Origin: Methanobacterium sp.
GTDB taxonomy: Archaea; Methanobacteriota; Methanobacteria; Methanobacteriales; Methanobacteriaceae
Reading direction: 5' to 3'
Assembly: GCA_019084405.1 (NCBI GenBank)
Contig: JAHRFX010000075.1
Location: 1-64,000, forward strand
DNA: 64,000 nt
The position numbers and the translations under genes were made by a program. Each line of letters begins with the position of its first letter. The first letter of the stretch is position 1. The notes beneath the pieces were generated by a model. That model worked only from the letters and a program-made list of their open reading frames with translations, searched no databases and was not told where the DNA came from. Below are positions 1-10,035 of this stretch, in pieces.

Positions 1-132
1 TTAGGTTAATCGATTAAGCTTGGTTTTCGCTTATAATCTAGTTACATTCCTTTTTATGATTTTTGTCTAAACTTGTCAGTTATTATATTTGGTTTCATAG
101 TATTTAAAGTTTTCGACTCTGAAAATTCATCT

Positions 133-750
133 ATGATTTACAGAAGTCATAGTATTCTTTCAGGTCTGAGATAAACATTGCCGGAGCCGTTCCCGGGATA
201 GGAGATCATTCCACCATGGGTTCTTCTTCCAAGTACAGTTACTGCTTTGCGGAAAATGAGGAAGAAAGTCCCTGGGAACCTTTAAATGTTGAAAGAGGTC
301 TTTTAGGAGACTCTGGTGCAGTAACTCTTTTAGGGTGGAAGCAGCACATAATGTTAATGACCACCGCAGCCAAAATGCCTCTGATTTACTGGATACCATC
401 ATACATACTGCTGCTACTCCCGGTTGTAATAACAGCCATGTTCCAGGAGAGTTACTGGTTATTATGAGTCCAGAACATGCTCGAACCATTTCCGATGAGG
501 GATGGGAAAAAAAGATGTTAAAAAATATATACACCAGTATGCGGTGGTTCCGGTAAATTTAGCTGATAGAGGCGGTCGTAAACTGGATGAGATATGGTGT
601 AAAGAGAATATGGTCCCTATTACCCGAAAAATAGATGATGTGGTAATAGTGGTGGCTGGTGGTCCAGGAAGGCACAGCATGCTGGCCCATGGTTTTGGTA
701 CTTCCTGTGAATCAGTGACCCTCCCTCTGGATGAAATCCAGGATATTTAA
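133..750 (+). pseudogene. Conserved protein of unknown function, frame-broken
   Basis: I do not recognise the family. Three reading frames in succession give continuous protein-like sequence. The first two parts join through GAVPGIGDHSTMGSSSKYSY and the last carries VVAGGPGRHSMLAHGFGTS. Every junction is repaired by adding one base: near 160-172, in the GGG at 333-335 and in the A7 run at 507-513. The restored product is about 205 residues from the ATG at 133; an earlier start in another frame is possible. The gene is convergent with the deaminase at 773. It is either a sequencing-error casualty or a recent pseudogene, since the sequence away from the indels is uninterrupted by stops. Confidence 0.6.
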
Positions 751-772
751 TTTTTTATTTAAGTTCTGGGAT

Positions 773-1243
773 TTATTTTAAGTTAGTTTCTCCCCCTACC
801 CGTTCCAGTTCTGATTCCCAGATTTCAGGATTCTCCCGAATATATTCTTCCAGCAGTTCCCAGCACTCTTCCATTTCTAAATCAATAACTTCCACTCCAT
901 TATCTCTTAAAAGTTGTTCTGGACCAGATAAAGTTTTATTTTCACCTATAACTACTCTAGGAATTTTATAAAGTAGTGCGGCCCCGGAACACATGGTGCA
1001 GGGAGATAAAGTGGTGTAAAGCGTGCATTTTTGATAATCTTCCCCTCGTAGCCTTCCGGCACTTTCCATGCAGTCCATTTCTCCATGTAGAATTACTGAT
1101 TGATTTTGCAACAGGCGGTTATGGCCCCGGCCTATAATGTGATTATTTTCTACCAGAACTGCCCCAATAGGAATTCCTCCCTCTTTAAGGCTTTTTTTAG
1201 CTTCTTTTATGGCTTCTTTCATGAATTTTTGGTGTTCAACCAT
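773..1243 (-). CDS. Cytosine deaminase-like nucleobase deaminase (CDA fold)
   Basis: Predicted zinc-dependent deaminase of 156 residues, acting on a free base such as cytosine (giving uracil) or on a related substrate. The zinc site is visible: HGEMDC supplies His and the catalytic Glu, and SPCTMC supplies the two Cys ligands. The C-terminal half (IPRVVIGENKTLSGPEQLL and the acidic tail) resembles the yeast cytosine deaminase FCY1 type more than the bacterial tRNA adenosine deaminase TadA. It is probably cytoplasmic and acts in pyrimidine salvage. Guanine deaminase or tRNA editing are alternatives. It lies just downstream of the broken oxidoreductase on the same strand, separated by 21 bases. 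Confidence 0.8.
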   Translation of the reverse strand: MVEHQKFMKEAIKEAKKSLKEGGIPIGAVLVENNHIIGRGHNRLLQNQSVILHGEMDCMESAGRLRGEDYQKCTLYTTLSPCTMCSGAALLYKIPRVVIGENKTLSGPEQLLRDNGVEVIDLEMEECWELLEEYIRENPEIWESELERVGGETNLK

Positions 1244-1264
1244 AGTTATAACCCCTATGAAAAA

Positions 1265-2760
1265 TTAATTTTCTTGTGTGCGGAATTTTTTACCATCTTT
1301 TTTACACAGAGTCTTAATGAGGTTACGGCCACTTAAAGCTGCTGTAGGTATTCCAATCATAGCTTCTGCCCATTGACCCACCATATAAAAGTTTTGAAGT
1401 CCGGGTAATGTCTTGCTTAGTCCCTGAAACATTACCTTCAGCATGCCGCGGGGGGACTCCAAACCTGCCAGCCATGAAAATTATGAGTGTATCTTTCCAC
1501 GGTTAAGGGGGTGGTAACATCATATATTTCCACGTCTTTTTTTATTCCTGGAAATCTATTTTCAAGAACATCAATCACTTTATGGTAAACTATTTCCTTT
1601 TCTTGCTTATAGGACTCTTTATCAGACTTCAACTTTTTCCAGTAATTATAATTCCCCTTCATCACTATTTTTATTACTGATTTTCCTTCAGCTGCCAGGC
1701 CAGTAGTCGAGTCAAATATCTCCACATAAAGAGAATCTCTTTTTATGCCCTCGATTTCCAGATCTTGATTAATTAAGAGTGCAATAGCGTGAGGTTCTCC
1801 TTTTAGATCCTGGTTTAATCCCATGAAAACCTGTAAGCCAAATTCCTGACTCTCACCATAGGATCGATAGTAGGAATCAATAAAATCACTGGTGAATTTA
1901 CCATCCAAAAGATTATAAATTGTATTGTGACCATCCCCGGCAGATATAACTATATCAGCGTAATGTTCTGTACCATCTTTTAAAATAACTCCCACCGCAC
2001 GATTATCATTTAGAATTATTTTATTAACCGGGCTATTATATCGAAGGTTCCCTCCCAGTTTTTTGAATCGTTTTTCTATTCTTTTACTAAATTGTAGTGA
2101 ACCATATTTAGGCCAGCCCAGGTCTCCTGCTTCAAAACCTGCCATGAATAGTAAATGAGGAAGCATGGGGATGTCAGACCCCTCCATATTGTACTGCACA
2201 TGGGGAAATGCCTTTTTTAAAAAATCGTTTTTGAAGCGCCGTGCATATTCTTCTAAATTTATTTTACTCCATTTAATTATCTGATAAGATTGGGGAATAA
2301 TACGTAATTTGCTAAAAAAGCCATCCATACCCATTGAAAAAAAATCAGCATTTAATAAGGAATGCCCTGCATTTAAGTAATCCTCAATAACATCTTCATC
2401 CTCAGGAGAAATTGTTTTAAGGTGTTTTTTTAGTTTTTGGATGTCGGTGTAAATATTTAATTCCTGGCCATTTTCATCCTCTACCCTCACAAAAACATCT
2501 TGTTGGATAATATCCTCTTTATCAAAAGCATCCAGCTCCTGCCACATTTTTGCCAATTTTAACTTTCCCGTCCCGGCCAGGTTATGGATACAGTAGTCAA
2601 AAGTGAATCCATTGCGATTCCATGAAGTACATAACCCCCCGGGTTTATTATGCATCTCAAAAATAATGGCATCGAACCCATTCATTTGAGCATAACACCC
2701 GGTTGATAATCCAGCGATGCCCGCGCCAATGATTATAATTTTTTTATTAGTTTTATTCAT
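1265..2760 (-). pseudogene. Phytoene desaturase-like FAD-dependent oxidoreductase, frameshifted near the C terminus
   Basis: The N terminus has a dinucleotide-binding motif (IIIIGAGIAGLSTGCYAQ), followed by the GGLCTSW segment typical of the CrtI/carotenoid isomerase-like NAD(P)/FAD oxidoreductases. The main frame runs 2760 to 1438 and ends prematurely in VWSPPAAC. The family-typical end (RGMLKVM, then NFYMVGQW...GIPTAALSG) continues in the next frame to 1265. Adding one C to the six-base C run (G run at 1450-1455 on the plus strand) joins them into about 498 residues. The substrate is unknown; related archaeal proteins act on isoprenoid chains, for example lipid saturation, but nothing here proves that. 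The last about 60 residues normally close the FAD-binding domain, so the short form is probably inactive. Confidence 0.75.
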
Positions 2761-2951
2761 AAAATCACTGCGTGTTCACTTTACTTATTTTCATTAATAT
2801 AGAATTAAGTATATTAGTTTTTTCTATTTATAAGATTTTTTAAGAAAATAAAGGCTTTTTAAAGAGTTTATGGGCTTTAAAAGGAGCATATAGTAAAATT
2901 AAAGATCATTAGCTGGTTTAAAAGAGAATAAAATAAAAAAAAAATAAAGAT

Positions 2952-5261
2952 TTATTGTTCGAATCTACGCCGATCTTTTAATTCCTGCATTTTACCTTTA
3001 TTCCATCCCCCAGATGAAGATTTTGCCCGGCCAACTTGTTGCACGTATCCTGTAATACGATCGTACCATTCTACGTCATCTTTTTCTCCACAGGTAGGGC
3101 ATTGAGAATTTAATCCTTTCATGAGAGTCTTACAACCAATACAGAAACTTAAAGCAGAGCTGTATGCCCAGAAACCAATATCTGACTTTTTAGCTATCTT
3201 ATTAGTCAAACTCATTAATGATTCCGCGCTGGAATAGGATTCACCCATAAATGCGTGGAATATGTGTCCTCCCGGAGTCAGGGGGTGGAATTTTTCTTCC
3301 AATCTGATTTTTTCAGGGAGGAGTACATCTGAATTTACAGGTACATGGGAGGAGTTGGTGTAGTAATATGCATTTCTGTCACCCTGAGTAATGGCCTGTT
3401 CCTTGAATTTTTCTTTATCCAGACTGGCAAATCGATAAGCAGTGGATTCTGCAGGAGTTTGGAGTACGGACCACCTTAGGCCTGTTTCTTTTTTAAGTTG
3501 ATCTGCCCGGTGGTTTATATATTCAAGAATTTTTATTCCCAGTTTGTGGGATTCCGGGTCTTCTATTCCATTTCCTAAATAAGAAAGCATCATCTCATTT
3601 AATCCTACAAATCCAAATGATAGAGTGGAATTTTCAATACGATAGTATAATTCATCTTCAAATTCCTGACGAAGGAAGGGTAGCATATTGTACTCATTTA
3701 AACAATTTAAGGCCGATTCCCTTCTGAGGTTTAGTACATTTACTGCCATGTCCATATAGGAATCCAGGTATTCAAATATCTCACTATCATCCCGGGATTG
3801 GTAAGCAATTCTCGGCAGGTTTAAAGTAACGTAAGCCAGGTTTCCCGTTCTAAAACAATCTTTTTCCCATTCTCCAGTCCAGTTATCCTGGAGTGCGGTT
3901 CGGCAGCCCATGTAGTTGGCCATATTACCTCGGTAGCTGGCCAGCATATTCACAAAGTAGGCTGATCCATATTTAGCAGATAATTCATGAACCCGCATGA
4001 GATCCTCTTCCATGTCTGATTTCAAGGACTCTTTACGTATAGTGTAGATGGTATTGGGGAAAAGATGTGGTTTTCCATCCGAATCACCTTCCATGAGGGT
4101 TTCAGTTATGGCTCTTTGTAGTAAGCGGGTTTCTTCTTCAAAGTCACCATAAGTCCCTACCAGTTTGCCTTTAGGTCCGTAGGCTGGTTCATCCTGGAGG
4201 AATTTAGGAACTGAAAATTCCAGGTTGATACTGGTAAAGGGTACCTGGGATCCCCGGGCAGCATAGGCCATATTCAAATTGAAAATGAACATCTGTACCG
4301 CCTGTTTTAATTTTTCATAGGGCATTCCCGCTGCAAAAGGGGCCACAAATATATTCCATAGACTCATGGCCTGACCTCCGCTCATGTTCTGTTGTGCGGC
4401 CAGCATTATTTCCCCGGCATGGTTCATGAGGGTTTCCATGTGTTTGGGAGGTCCGGCCACAGAGGTATGATCTCCTGTACCATCTACTTTAAGTCCGTGC
4501 CGGATGAAAAGTCGGAGATCATGTTGCATGCAGTTTAAAGGTCGTCCTGCGAAAAATTCCAGATCATGTATATGAATGTCCCCGGACATGTGGGCATCTG
4601 CCAGTTCAGGAGGCAGGTTTAAAAGGGCGTATTGTTTGAGGGCTTCGTCTGCCACGTATTTATGCACGGTTTCCGGGTTGTGGATCATGTTTGCATTATC
4701 CCTGGACCCGTTTTGAATGAGGGAAGTTATATTATAAACCGGAATACCCAGCCGGGTGTACTTTTTCCGGAGGGTCTCCAGTCCATGTTCCATCAGCTTG
4801 GTGTTAACGATTTCCCGTATCATGGGGGCAGTTAAGTATTCCACATTTAATTTTTTAAGTTCCTTCCACACATCCGAGGCAATGCTGTGTGCTAATTCAC
4901 GGGAGGCACCGGTTTCCACAACTAAAGTATCTTCGATTTTGGTTTGATCAAAAGTTTCAATTTTATCACGGCTGGTACGTACCCGAAGTTTATTGGCTGC
5001 CAGGTAACGGTCCGCAACATCCTCTTTAACTTCACAAAGAGAATCATAAACCAGCATTTTAATCTCCGCCGTGCTGATCCCATCATAGGCAGCGGTGCCC
5101 ACATGGGAGGCAATCTTTTCAGAGGCCCATAAGGGGGCACCAACCATTAAAAGAGATTTAACAATTTTATCGTGACTAAATTTTTCACATATGCCGTTAT
5201 TTTTCAATACACAGGTCTCTGCCTTGGTAGGCAGAGCCGCAATAATACGCGCGTCCCTCAT
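2952..5261 (-). CDS. nrdD: Anaerobic (class III) ribonucleoside-triphosphate reductase
   Basis: Glycyl-radical enzyme that makes dNTPs from NTPs without oxygen, about 769 residues. An ATP-cone regulatory domain occupies roughly residues 15-105, followed by the ten-stranded barrel. Near the C terminus a four-Cys zinc site (CIGC...CPTC) precedes RITGYV, whose Gly near residue 738 is the expected radical site. The start is taken as the ATG at 5261 because GGTGAT lies six bases upstream; a GTG three bases earlier is possible. The activase NrdG is not in this window. A perfect palindrome sits just upstream, close to the expected transcription start. The gene is downstream of polC on the same strand but separated by about 230 bases, so it probably has its own promoter. 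Confidence 0.95.
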   Translation of the reverse strand: MRDARIIAALPTKAETCVLKNNGICEKFSHDKIVKSLLMVGAPLWASEKIASHVGTAAYDGISTAEIKMLVYDSLCEVKEDVADRYLAANKLRVRTSRDKIETFDQTKIEDTLVVETGASRELAHSIASDVWKELKKLNVEYLTAPMIREIVNTKLMEHGLETLRKKYTRLGIPVYNITSLIQNGSRDNANMIHNPETVHKYVADEALKQYALLNLPPELADAHMSGDIHIHDLEFFAGRPLNCMQHDLRLFIRHGLKVDGTGDHTSVAGPPKHMETLMNHAGEIMLAAQQNMSGGQAMSLWNIFVAPFAAGMPYEKLKQAVQMFIFNLNMAYAARGSQVPFTSINLEFSVPKFLQDEPAYGPKGKLVGTYGDFEEETRLLQRAITETLMEGDSDGKPHLFPNTIYTIRKESLKSDMEEDLMRVHELSAKYGSAYFVNMLASYRGNMANYMGCRTALQDNWTGEWEKDCFRTGNLAYVTLNLPRIAYQSRDDSEIFEYLDSYMDMAVNVLNLRRESALNCLNEYNMLPFLRQEFEDELYYRIENSTLSFGFVGLNEMMLSYLGNGIEDPESHKLGIKILEYINHRADQLKKETGLRWSVLQTPAESTAYRFASLDKEKFKEQAITQGDRNAYYYTNSSHVPVNSDVLLPEKIRLEEKFHPLTPGGHIFHAFMGESYSSAESLMSLTNKIAKKSDIGFWAYSSALSFCIGCKTLMKGLNSQCPTCGEKDDVEWYDRITGYVQQVGRAKSSSGGWNKGKMQELKDRRRFEQ

Positions 5262-5292
5262 CACATCATCACCATTTAAAATATTTTGGCCT

Positions 5293-5335
5293 GGAACAAA
5301 TTGTTCCTAAAAAGCAATATAAGTCCTTTTATAAA
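5293..5335 (-). promoter_or_regulatory. nrdD promoter with 7-bp-arm palindrome
   Basis: A TTTATAAA element (5328-5335) reads as a TATA box for nrdD. About 25 bases downstream, where transcription should begin, lies GGAACAA-A-TTGTTCC (5293-5307), an inverted repeat with perfect 7-base arms. A symmetric site overlapping an archaeal start point is the usual place for a repressor. It could instead form a short hairpin in the leader. The regulator is unknown. Confidence 0.5.
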
Positions 5336-5496
5336 GAGAACTGAATCTAAATACTACATTATTCTTTGTAAAAGAAGGTATAAAAAGTTTGTTTATTTTG
5401 TTCGTAATAAAACCAATAAATATGGATTTTGACGAAAACCTTTTCCCCAAGTCCATAAACTTCTGGTTTTTTTATAATCAAAATTCTTAATTAAAT

Positions 5497-8400
5497 CTAT
5501 AAAAATACATCCAGAGAGCTCTGCTTTGATTTATCACTTTCAAAGAGAGAATTAATCCCAAATTCCTGAATCTCTATTCTTTGCATTAAATAAGGATTTA
5601 TAGGGTATCTGTTAGCCAAATTTTTTGAAATTTCCAGGTACTTGACCACCGAGCCCTTGGAAACACTGAGTATGAGATTACCTCCACATTTACACTCCCC
5701 TGTAAGGGGAATTCGCCTGTATTTTTTATTACATTTGGTACAGCGAACTTTTTGCCGGGAAAATGCCCGTACATTACCCATCATATCCGGAAGGAAATGG
5801 GAGCTGAGTACTCCTTCCACCACCCCTCTTTGATCCACCGCCCTTATTTTTTCAGCCAGTTCCACCTGTGACTCTACCTTTTCCTTCATGGTGGGGAGCA
5901 ACTTATAAAGACAGACCTTGGGCCCCTGATGTATGCTATGAGTATGATGAGAAAACATGATTCCCTGATATTGTTTAGCTGTGCCCAGTCTTTTTTGCAC
6001 ATTATCCATCATATGCACCACTTCAGAAGGTTTAGCATATTCTGTGGATTTTTCAAAAAATTCCAGAGGCAGGGAAGCCATGGCATCTATATTATGGGAT
6101 TCATCGTCTATTTCTTCCGGGTCAATCCGGGAGGATAAAACCAGTGGGGCATCCATGCTTCCTCCCCGGCTACTGGGGAGGTATGATTTGGAAAAATTGA
6201 GAAGAGCGTCCATTAACAGCATAATGGAGTCTTCATCACTATCACAATTTCTTCTTTTAGCAGAATGAAAATAGGGATGGGCATAGCATGCTGCAGCTTT
6301 CGTAAAGCCTAAAATTCGCCCTAATACTCCTGCAGAAGTGTGTGGGGCTAATCCTACTACCATTTGGCCCACCAGGTCATTTTTAGCTTTCACCTGATAA
6401 AATCGTTCCATACCATAGAATTTTTCTAAAAGATCATCAATAAACCCCGCCACCCCGATAAGGTACTGGGCACAGTTATCGGAAATCACCACATCCTGTA
6501 CCTTAATTTCAATTATTTGATCTACATTTTCTAATTCATGGCCATAGCAATCTTTTTCATATCCCAGTTCCTGCAGTTTCTCAATACTCACCCCCACCTC
6601 TCGAGGAGTAAAATGAGTTAAGGGCAGGTCAGTAGAATCATGGCGAATTGTAGCATCTTTAAAGACGAATACTCCGTTTTTTGCCCTTAGAATACCTTTT
6701 TCTAAAGGTTCTGGAAATTTTTCTTGGGAAATCATTCCCTGAACCCCTTTTATTTCATCGATCTTTCGGATTCCCACATTTTCAGAAGCTTTTCTTAATA
6801 AACCAGATAAATTAATTTTTTTCTTTCCAGGGGCAGTAATAACTGTGTGTGATCCACAGTGGGGACAAATAGACTGAAACGAACTAATCTGACATTGGGT
6901 GCATTTGGAACGGCTGATTTCCACCGATATTTTTCCTTTTTTAGCAGCTTCCACAATATTTCGCCTGCTGCCCCCAAAAGTAGATATGGGAAAAAGAGAA
7001 TGTGGTGCGGGTTTCATTTTACGTTCTTTTGTTTTTTCTGGCCTGCCCACCCGGGTTCCAATATAAGTTGGGGCTTTGGCCATAATATGCGCTGGTGAAA
7101 CCTTATTTAATGCAGGTATGGTAGATTCTTCTTCTTCCCCCAATGGTTTTTCCAGGGTTTTAAAGAGTGCATAAGCATTATCTGCATCAATGATTACCTG
7201 AGAATCCTCTACCATGTGAGGAACCCCTAAAATCTCCAGAATTCTTTTTTGAGGAGCTATTAAAATTTTAAATTCCTTCCCTTTCTGATAATCTTCTTTT
7301 TTTTCTATTATCCAATCTCGGAGCATATTAAAATCATCCCGGGACAGATCATGGTAAAAATAAGTATATTCTGGATGTAAGGGAACTTCATATTTTTCAG
7401 ATATGTCAAATGCTTCTTTAGCTGTAAAGGATTTATTTTCTAAAGATTTTATATCCAGTGGATCCTTTTCAAGATCGTATTGTGGGGATTGGGCGATTTT
7501 TTCCACCCACCATTCGTTGCACCATCCTGCAGGAAGCAATACATGGTTGTTTCGAAGAAATTCACCAAATGCCACCAGCATATCTCCTAAAAATAGTATT
7601 TCATCCACCTTACCCTTTAGATTTCGGGCCTGTTGCACCGTGGATACCTTAACCACGCTGCCATTTTTTAATTTCACCAGTGGTCCTTCAATACTATCCA
7701 CCGGCACCACACAGTTTCCTTTACCTGGCCTTTCAATTTTCATCTGGGTACCTACTGCCAGAAATTCTAAAATTTCCATGGTAGCAGGACTAACTCCCAT
7801 GGCTGCCAGGCCGGTGTTTCGGGATCGGCCATATCTCAGTCTGAATGCTCCTTTTTCAGAAGGATTGGCAAGTACTGGCCTCCCTCCTATGATATCCCTG
7901 ATGTAAGTATCGTCTGCTTTGACTAAATCTTTTCCTTTTTCTATTTTTTGTGATTTAGGGCCTTTTGAGAATTTTTCTAGCCATTCCCAACCTTCTAAAT
8001 TTAATTTCTTGGCGTACTTGAATACTTTGGGGGCTTTCTGTATAACCCCTTCTACCATAGCTAAAAGCGCTCCTCCCCTTATATTATTAGTTTCCACCCT
8101 TTCCAGGTCCCGGTGAGAGACTTCAACCTGATCAGTGGGTTCCCCGGTTACTTCCACCGGGATGTTGTTGGCAGCCAGCCGTACTTCATCGGGATTAGGA
8201 GAGTACTGCAAATTGGTTACTTCCGATTCATATAACTCTACTTCCTCCACATAACGTTCAATTTCCCTATCAGTAGGTTTATAAGGTGCTAAATCAATAG
8301 CCCACCTAATATAATCACCTATAAGAACTGCAAGTGCAGCTGCAGTCCCCCCTGCACTTCTTATAGGTCCGGCAAAGTACACTGCCAGGTAGTTGGTACG

Positions 8401-8790
8401 GTCAAAATTTTGTTTAATTTTTACTTTAGCTATCCCTTCTAAAGGGGCGGCCACCACTCCTTCGGTTAGTATGGCCAGGGCGGTACGCAGAGCCTGGTCC
8501 GCCATTAATTCTCTTTGGGTTATTTCATCTTCTTTATTGTCTGTTAAATCCGCCGAGGCTATTTCAGCAGCAATCTTAAATGCTGCTTCTTCCCTGCTCA
8601 TTTCACTTTCCAGTTCTTTTATTCTCTGAGCAATACCTATCGGGCCCACCAACCCTTCCACTCTTTCAGCTAAATCCTTGGCCAGGGGAATCTCAATTTC
8701 CGTCTGTACATCCAGACCCATGGATCTTGCTTTAGCAGCCAGATCATACAATTTTTTAGTTTCTTTTTCAAGTTGTTCAAAATAATCCAT
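5497..8790 (-). CDS. polC: DNA polymerase D large subunit (DP2)
   Basis: Catalytic subunit of the euryarchaeal replicative polymerase PolD, 1097 residues, which is normal length. The metal-binding active-site segment NCDSDED lies near residue 850 (usually NCDGDED). Two zinc-binding Cys clusters are visible: CTQC...CPHC in the centre, and CTKC...CKCGG close to the C terminus. No intein interrupts the gene, unlike in several other euryarchaea. The small subunit DP1 is not in this window. The C-terminal tail ends SSLDVFL, compatible with a PCNA-contacting segment, though that is inference. The strand and about 230-base spacing to nrdD do not prove co-transcription. Confidence 0.97.
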   Translation of the reverse strand: MDYFEQLEKETKKLYDLAAKARSMGLDVQTEIEIPLAKDLAERVEGLVGPIGIAQRIKELESEMSREEAAFKIAAEIASADLTDNKEDEITQRELMADQALRTALAILTEGVVAAPLEGIAKVKIKQNFDRTNYLAVYFAGPIRSAGGTAAALAVLIGDYIRWAIDLAPYKPTDREIERYVEEVELYESEVTNLQYSPNPDEVRLAANNIPVEVTGEPTDQVEVSHRDLERVETNNIRGGALLAMVEGVIQKAPKVFKYAKKLNLEGWEWLEKFSKGPKSQKIEKGKDLVKADDTYIRDIIGGRPVLANPSEKGAFRLRYGRSRNTGLAAMGVSPATMEILEFLAVGTQMKIERPGKGNCVVPVDSIEGPLVKLKNGSVVKVSTVQQARNLKGKVDEILFLGDMLVAFGEFLRNNHVLLPAGWCNEWWVEKIAQSPQYDLEKDPLDIKSLENKSFTAKEAFDISEKYEVPLHPEYTYFYHDLSRDDFNMLRDWIIEKKEDYQKGKEFKILIAPQKRILEILGVPHMVEDSQVIIDADNAYALFKTLEKPLGEEEESTIPALNKVSPAHIMAKAPTYIGTRVGRPEKTKERKMKPAPHSLFPISTFGGSRRNIVEAAKKGKISVEISRSKCTQCQISSFQSICPHCGSHTVITAPGKKKINLSGLLRKASENVGIRKIDEIKGVQGMISQEKFPEPLEKGILRAKNGVFVFKDATIRHDSTDLPLTHFTPREVGVSIEKLQELGYEKDCYGHELENVDQIIEIKVQDVVISDNCAQYLIGVAGFIDDLLEKFYGMERFYQVKAKNDLVGQMVVGLAPHTSAGVLGRILGFTKAAACYAHPYFHSAKRRNCDSDEDSIMLLMDALLNFSKSYLPSSRGGSMDAPLVLSSRIDPEEIDDESHNIDAMASLPLEFFEKSTEYAKPSEVVHMMDNVQKRLGTAKQYQGIMFSHHTHSIHQGPKVCLYKLLPTMKEKVESQVELAEKIRAVDQRGVVEGVLSSHFLPDMMGNVRAFSRQKVRCTKCNKKYRRIPLTGECKCGGNLILSVSKGSVVKYLEISKNLANRYPINPYLMQRIEIQEFGINSLFESDKSKQSSLDVFL

Positions 8791-8988
8791 TATAATCCCT
8801 TTAAAAGTATATTGAAGATTTTAAAGTCTTAATTAAATTAAAAATCCATTATATCCCTATTTTTAAGAGTGAACTAACACCGGAAATAATTAGTTATACA
8901 TATGTTAGAAGTGATATTTAATTATTGGATTAATTAAAAAAAATGAAAATAATTATTAAAATTACTATCACAATTTTACTGCATTTCC

Positions 8989-9630
8989 ATGTTAAATTAC
9001 ATCATAAATAATATAGAAGTATTTTTCAATACTTATGGTGCCTGGGCAGTTTTTTTAGGAGGTGTAATTGAACAGATTATAGTCCCCCTCCCTGCCAGTC
9101 TAATTGTTTTAACCTCCAGTGTGATAACCCTTAAAGGGGTTGATTTATCAGTATCATCTTTAGGGGTTTTAATATCCAATAGTGTAATACCTGCTTCTTT
9201 AGGAATAACTATCGGATCTTTGGTTTTTTATATAATAGCCTATAAAGCAGGTATTCCATTTATAGAGAGAATTGGCCCTTATATGGGTTTTGGGGCAGAA
9301 GATGTTCAGGAAGTGGAAAATAAGTTTAAAGAAAGTCGTTATGAACATCTTTTTATTTTTATGGCCCGTTGCCTACCCATTATCCCCAGTGTGTCGGTGA
9401 ATATTTTCTGTGGATTAATAAAATATAATCCCAGGGATTATGTGATTATAACCTTCCTGGGTACCACAGTGCAGATATTTTTCTGGGGCTTGCTGGGCTG
9501 GTTTTCAGGAAATATTTACCTATTGGTGAAAGCCCAGATATCTTTTATAGATAACCTGGTAACGGCGATAATAGTCCTGGTCATTTTATATTTTATTTTA
9601 AAAAAGAACCGAGCCAAAATTAAAATTTAA
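8989..9630 (+). CDS. DedA-family (VTT domain) membrane protein
   Basis: Integral membrane protein of 213 residues with four to five hydrophobic segments. The family signatures are present: GGVIEQIIVPLPAS near residue 24, matching the E-x-x-x-P-x-P region, and ARCLPIIPSVSVNIFCG near residue 125, matching the second re-entrant loop. DedA/VTT proteins move or scramble lipids such as polyprenyl phosphates or phospholipids in other organisms; the archaeal lipid substrate is unknown. It is transcribed divergently from polC across about 200 bases. No clear ribosome binding site precedes the ATG, so it may be leaderless. Confidence 0.8.
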   Translation: MLNYIINNIEVFFNTYGAWAVFLGGVIEQIIVPLPASLIVLTSSVITLKGVDLSVSSLGVLISNSVIPASLGITIGSLVFYIIAYKAGIPFIERIGPYMGFGAEDVQEVENKFKESRYEHLFIFMARCLPIIPSVSVNIFCGLIKYNPRDYVIITFLGTTVQIFFWGLLGWFSGNIYLLVKAQISFIDNLVTAIIVLVILYFILKKNRAKIKI

Positions 9631-9822
9631 AATGATTTACTAAAATATAATGGTTTTTTATAAATCCCGATTAGAAGTTATTTAGGAATAATTCTGCTTA
9701 AGTATATATCAAGGTGTAAATATAAAAATAAGATTAAAGATATACAATTAAGAGTTATATTTGTTAGTAATTAAAAATTATGAATTACAAAAGTTAAATT
9801 AATTCAATTCCATGGTGATATA

Positions 9823-9981
9823 ATGGCAAAAAAAGATAAAAAAACCCTACCCCCCAGTGGTGCAGGTTTAGTAAGGTATTTTGAAGAAGAAACCAGAGGT
9901 CCTAAATTATCTCCGGAACAGGTCGTGGTAATGACTGTTATTTTAGCAATATTCTGCCTGGCCCTTCGTTTTTCCGCTTAA
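9823..9981 (+). CDS. secG: Protein translocase subunit Sec61-beta (archaeal SecG)
   Basis: Small tail-anchored subunit of the SecYEG/Sec61 translocon, 52 residues. The basic N terminus (MAKKDKKTLPPSGAGLVRYF) and the phrase GPKLSPE just before the single C-terminal transmembrane helix are characteristic of the archaeal family. The helix spans about residues 33-51. A GGTGAT ribosome binding site lies shortly upstream of the ATG. It stands alone between the DedA gene and purB. Confidence 0.95.
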   Translation: MAKKDKKTLPPSGAGLVRYFEEETRGPKLSPEQVVVMTVILAIFCLALRFSA

Positions 9982-10035
9982 ATAATTTATTTTTAAATTT
10001 CTTATAAGTTTTTTTACAATCAAGGAGTGATTTTT

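Noticed and set aside
7403..7906. A 167-codon open frame opposite polC
   Set aside because: It lies wholly inside the DP2 coding sequence on the other strand, with shadow-type composition.
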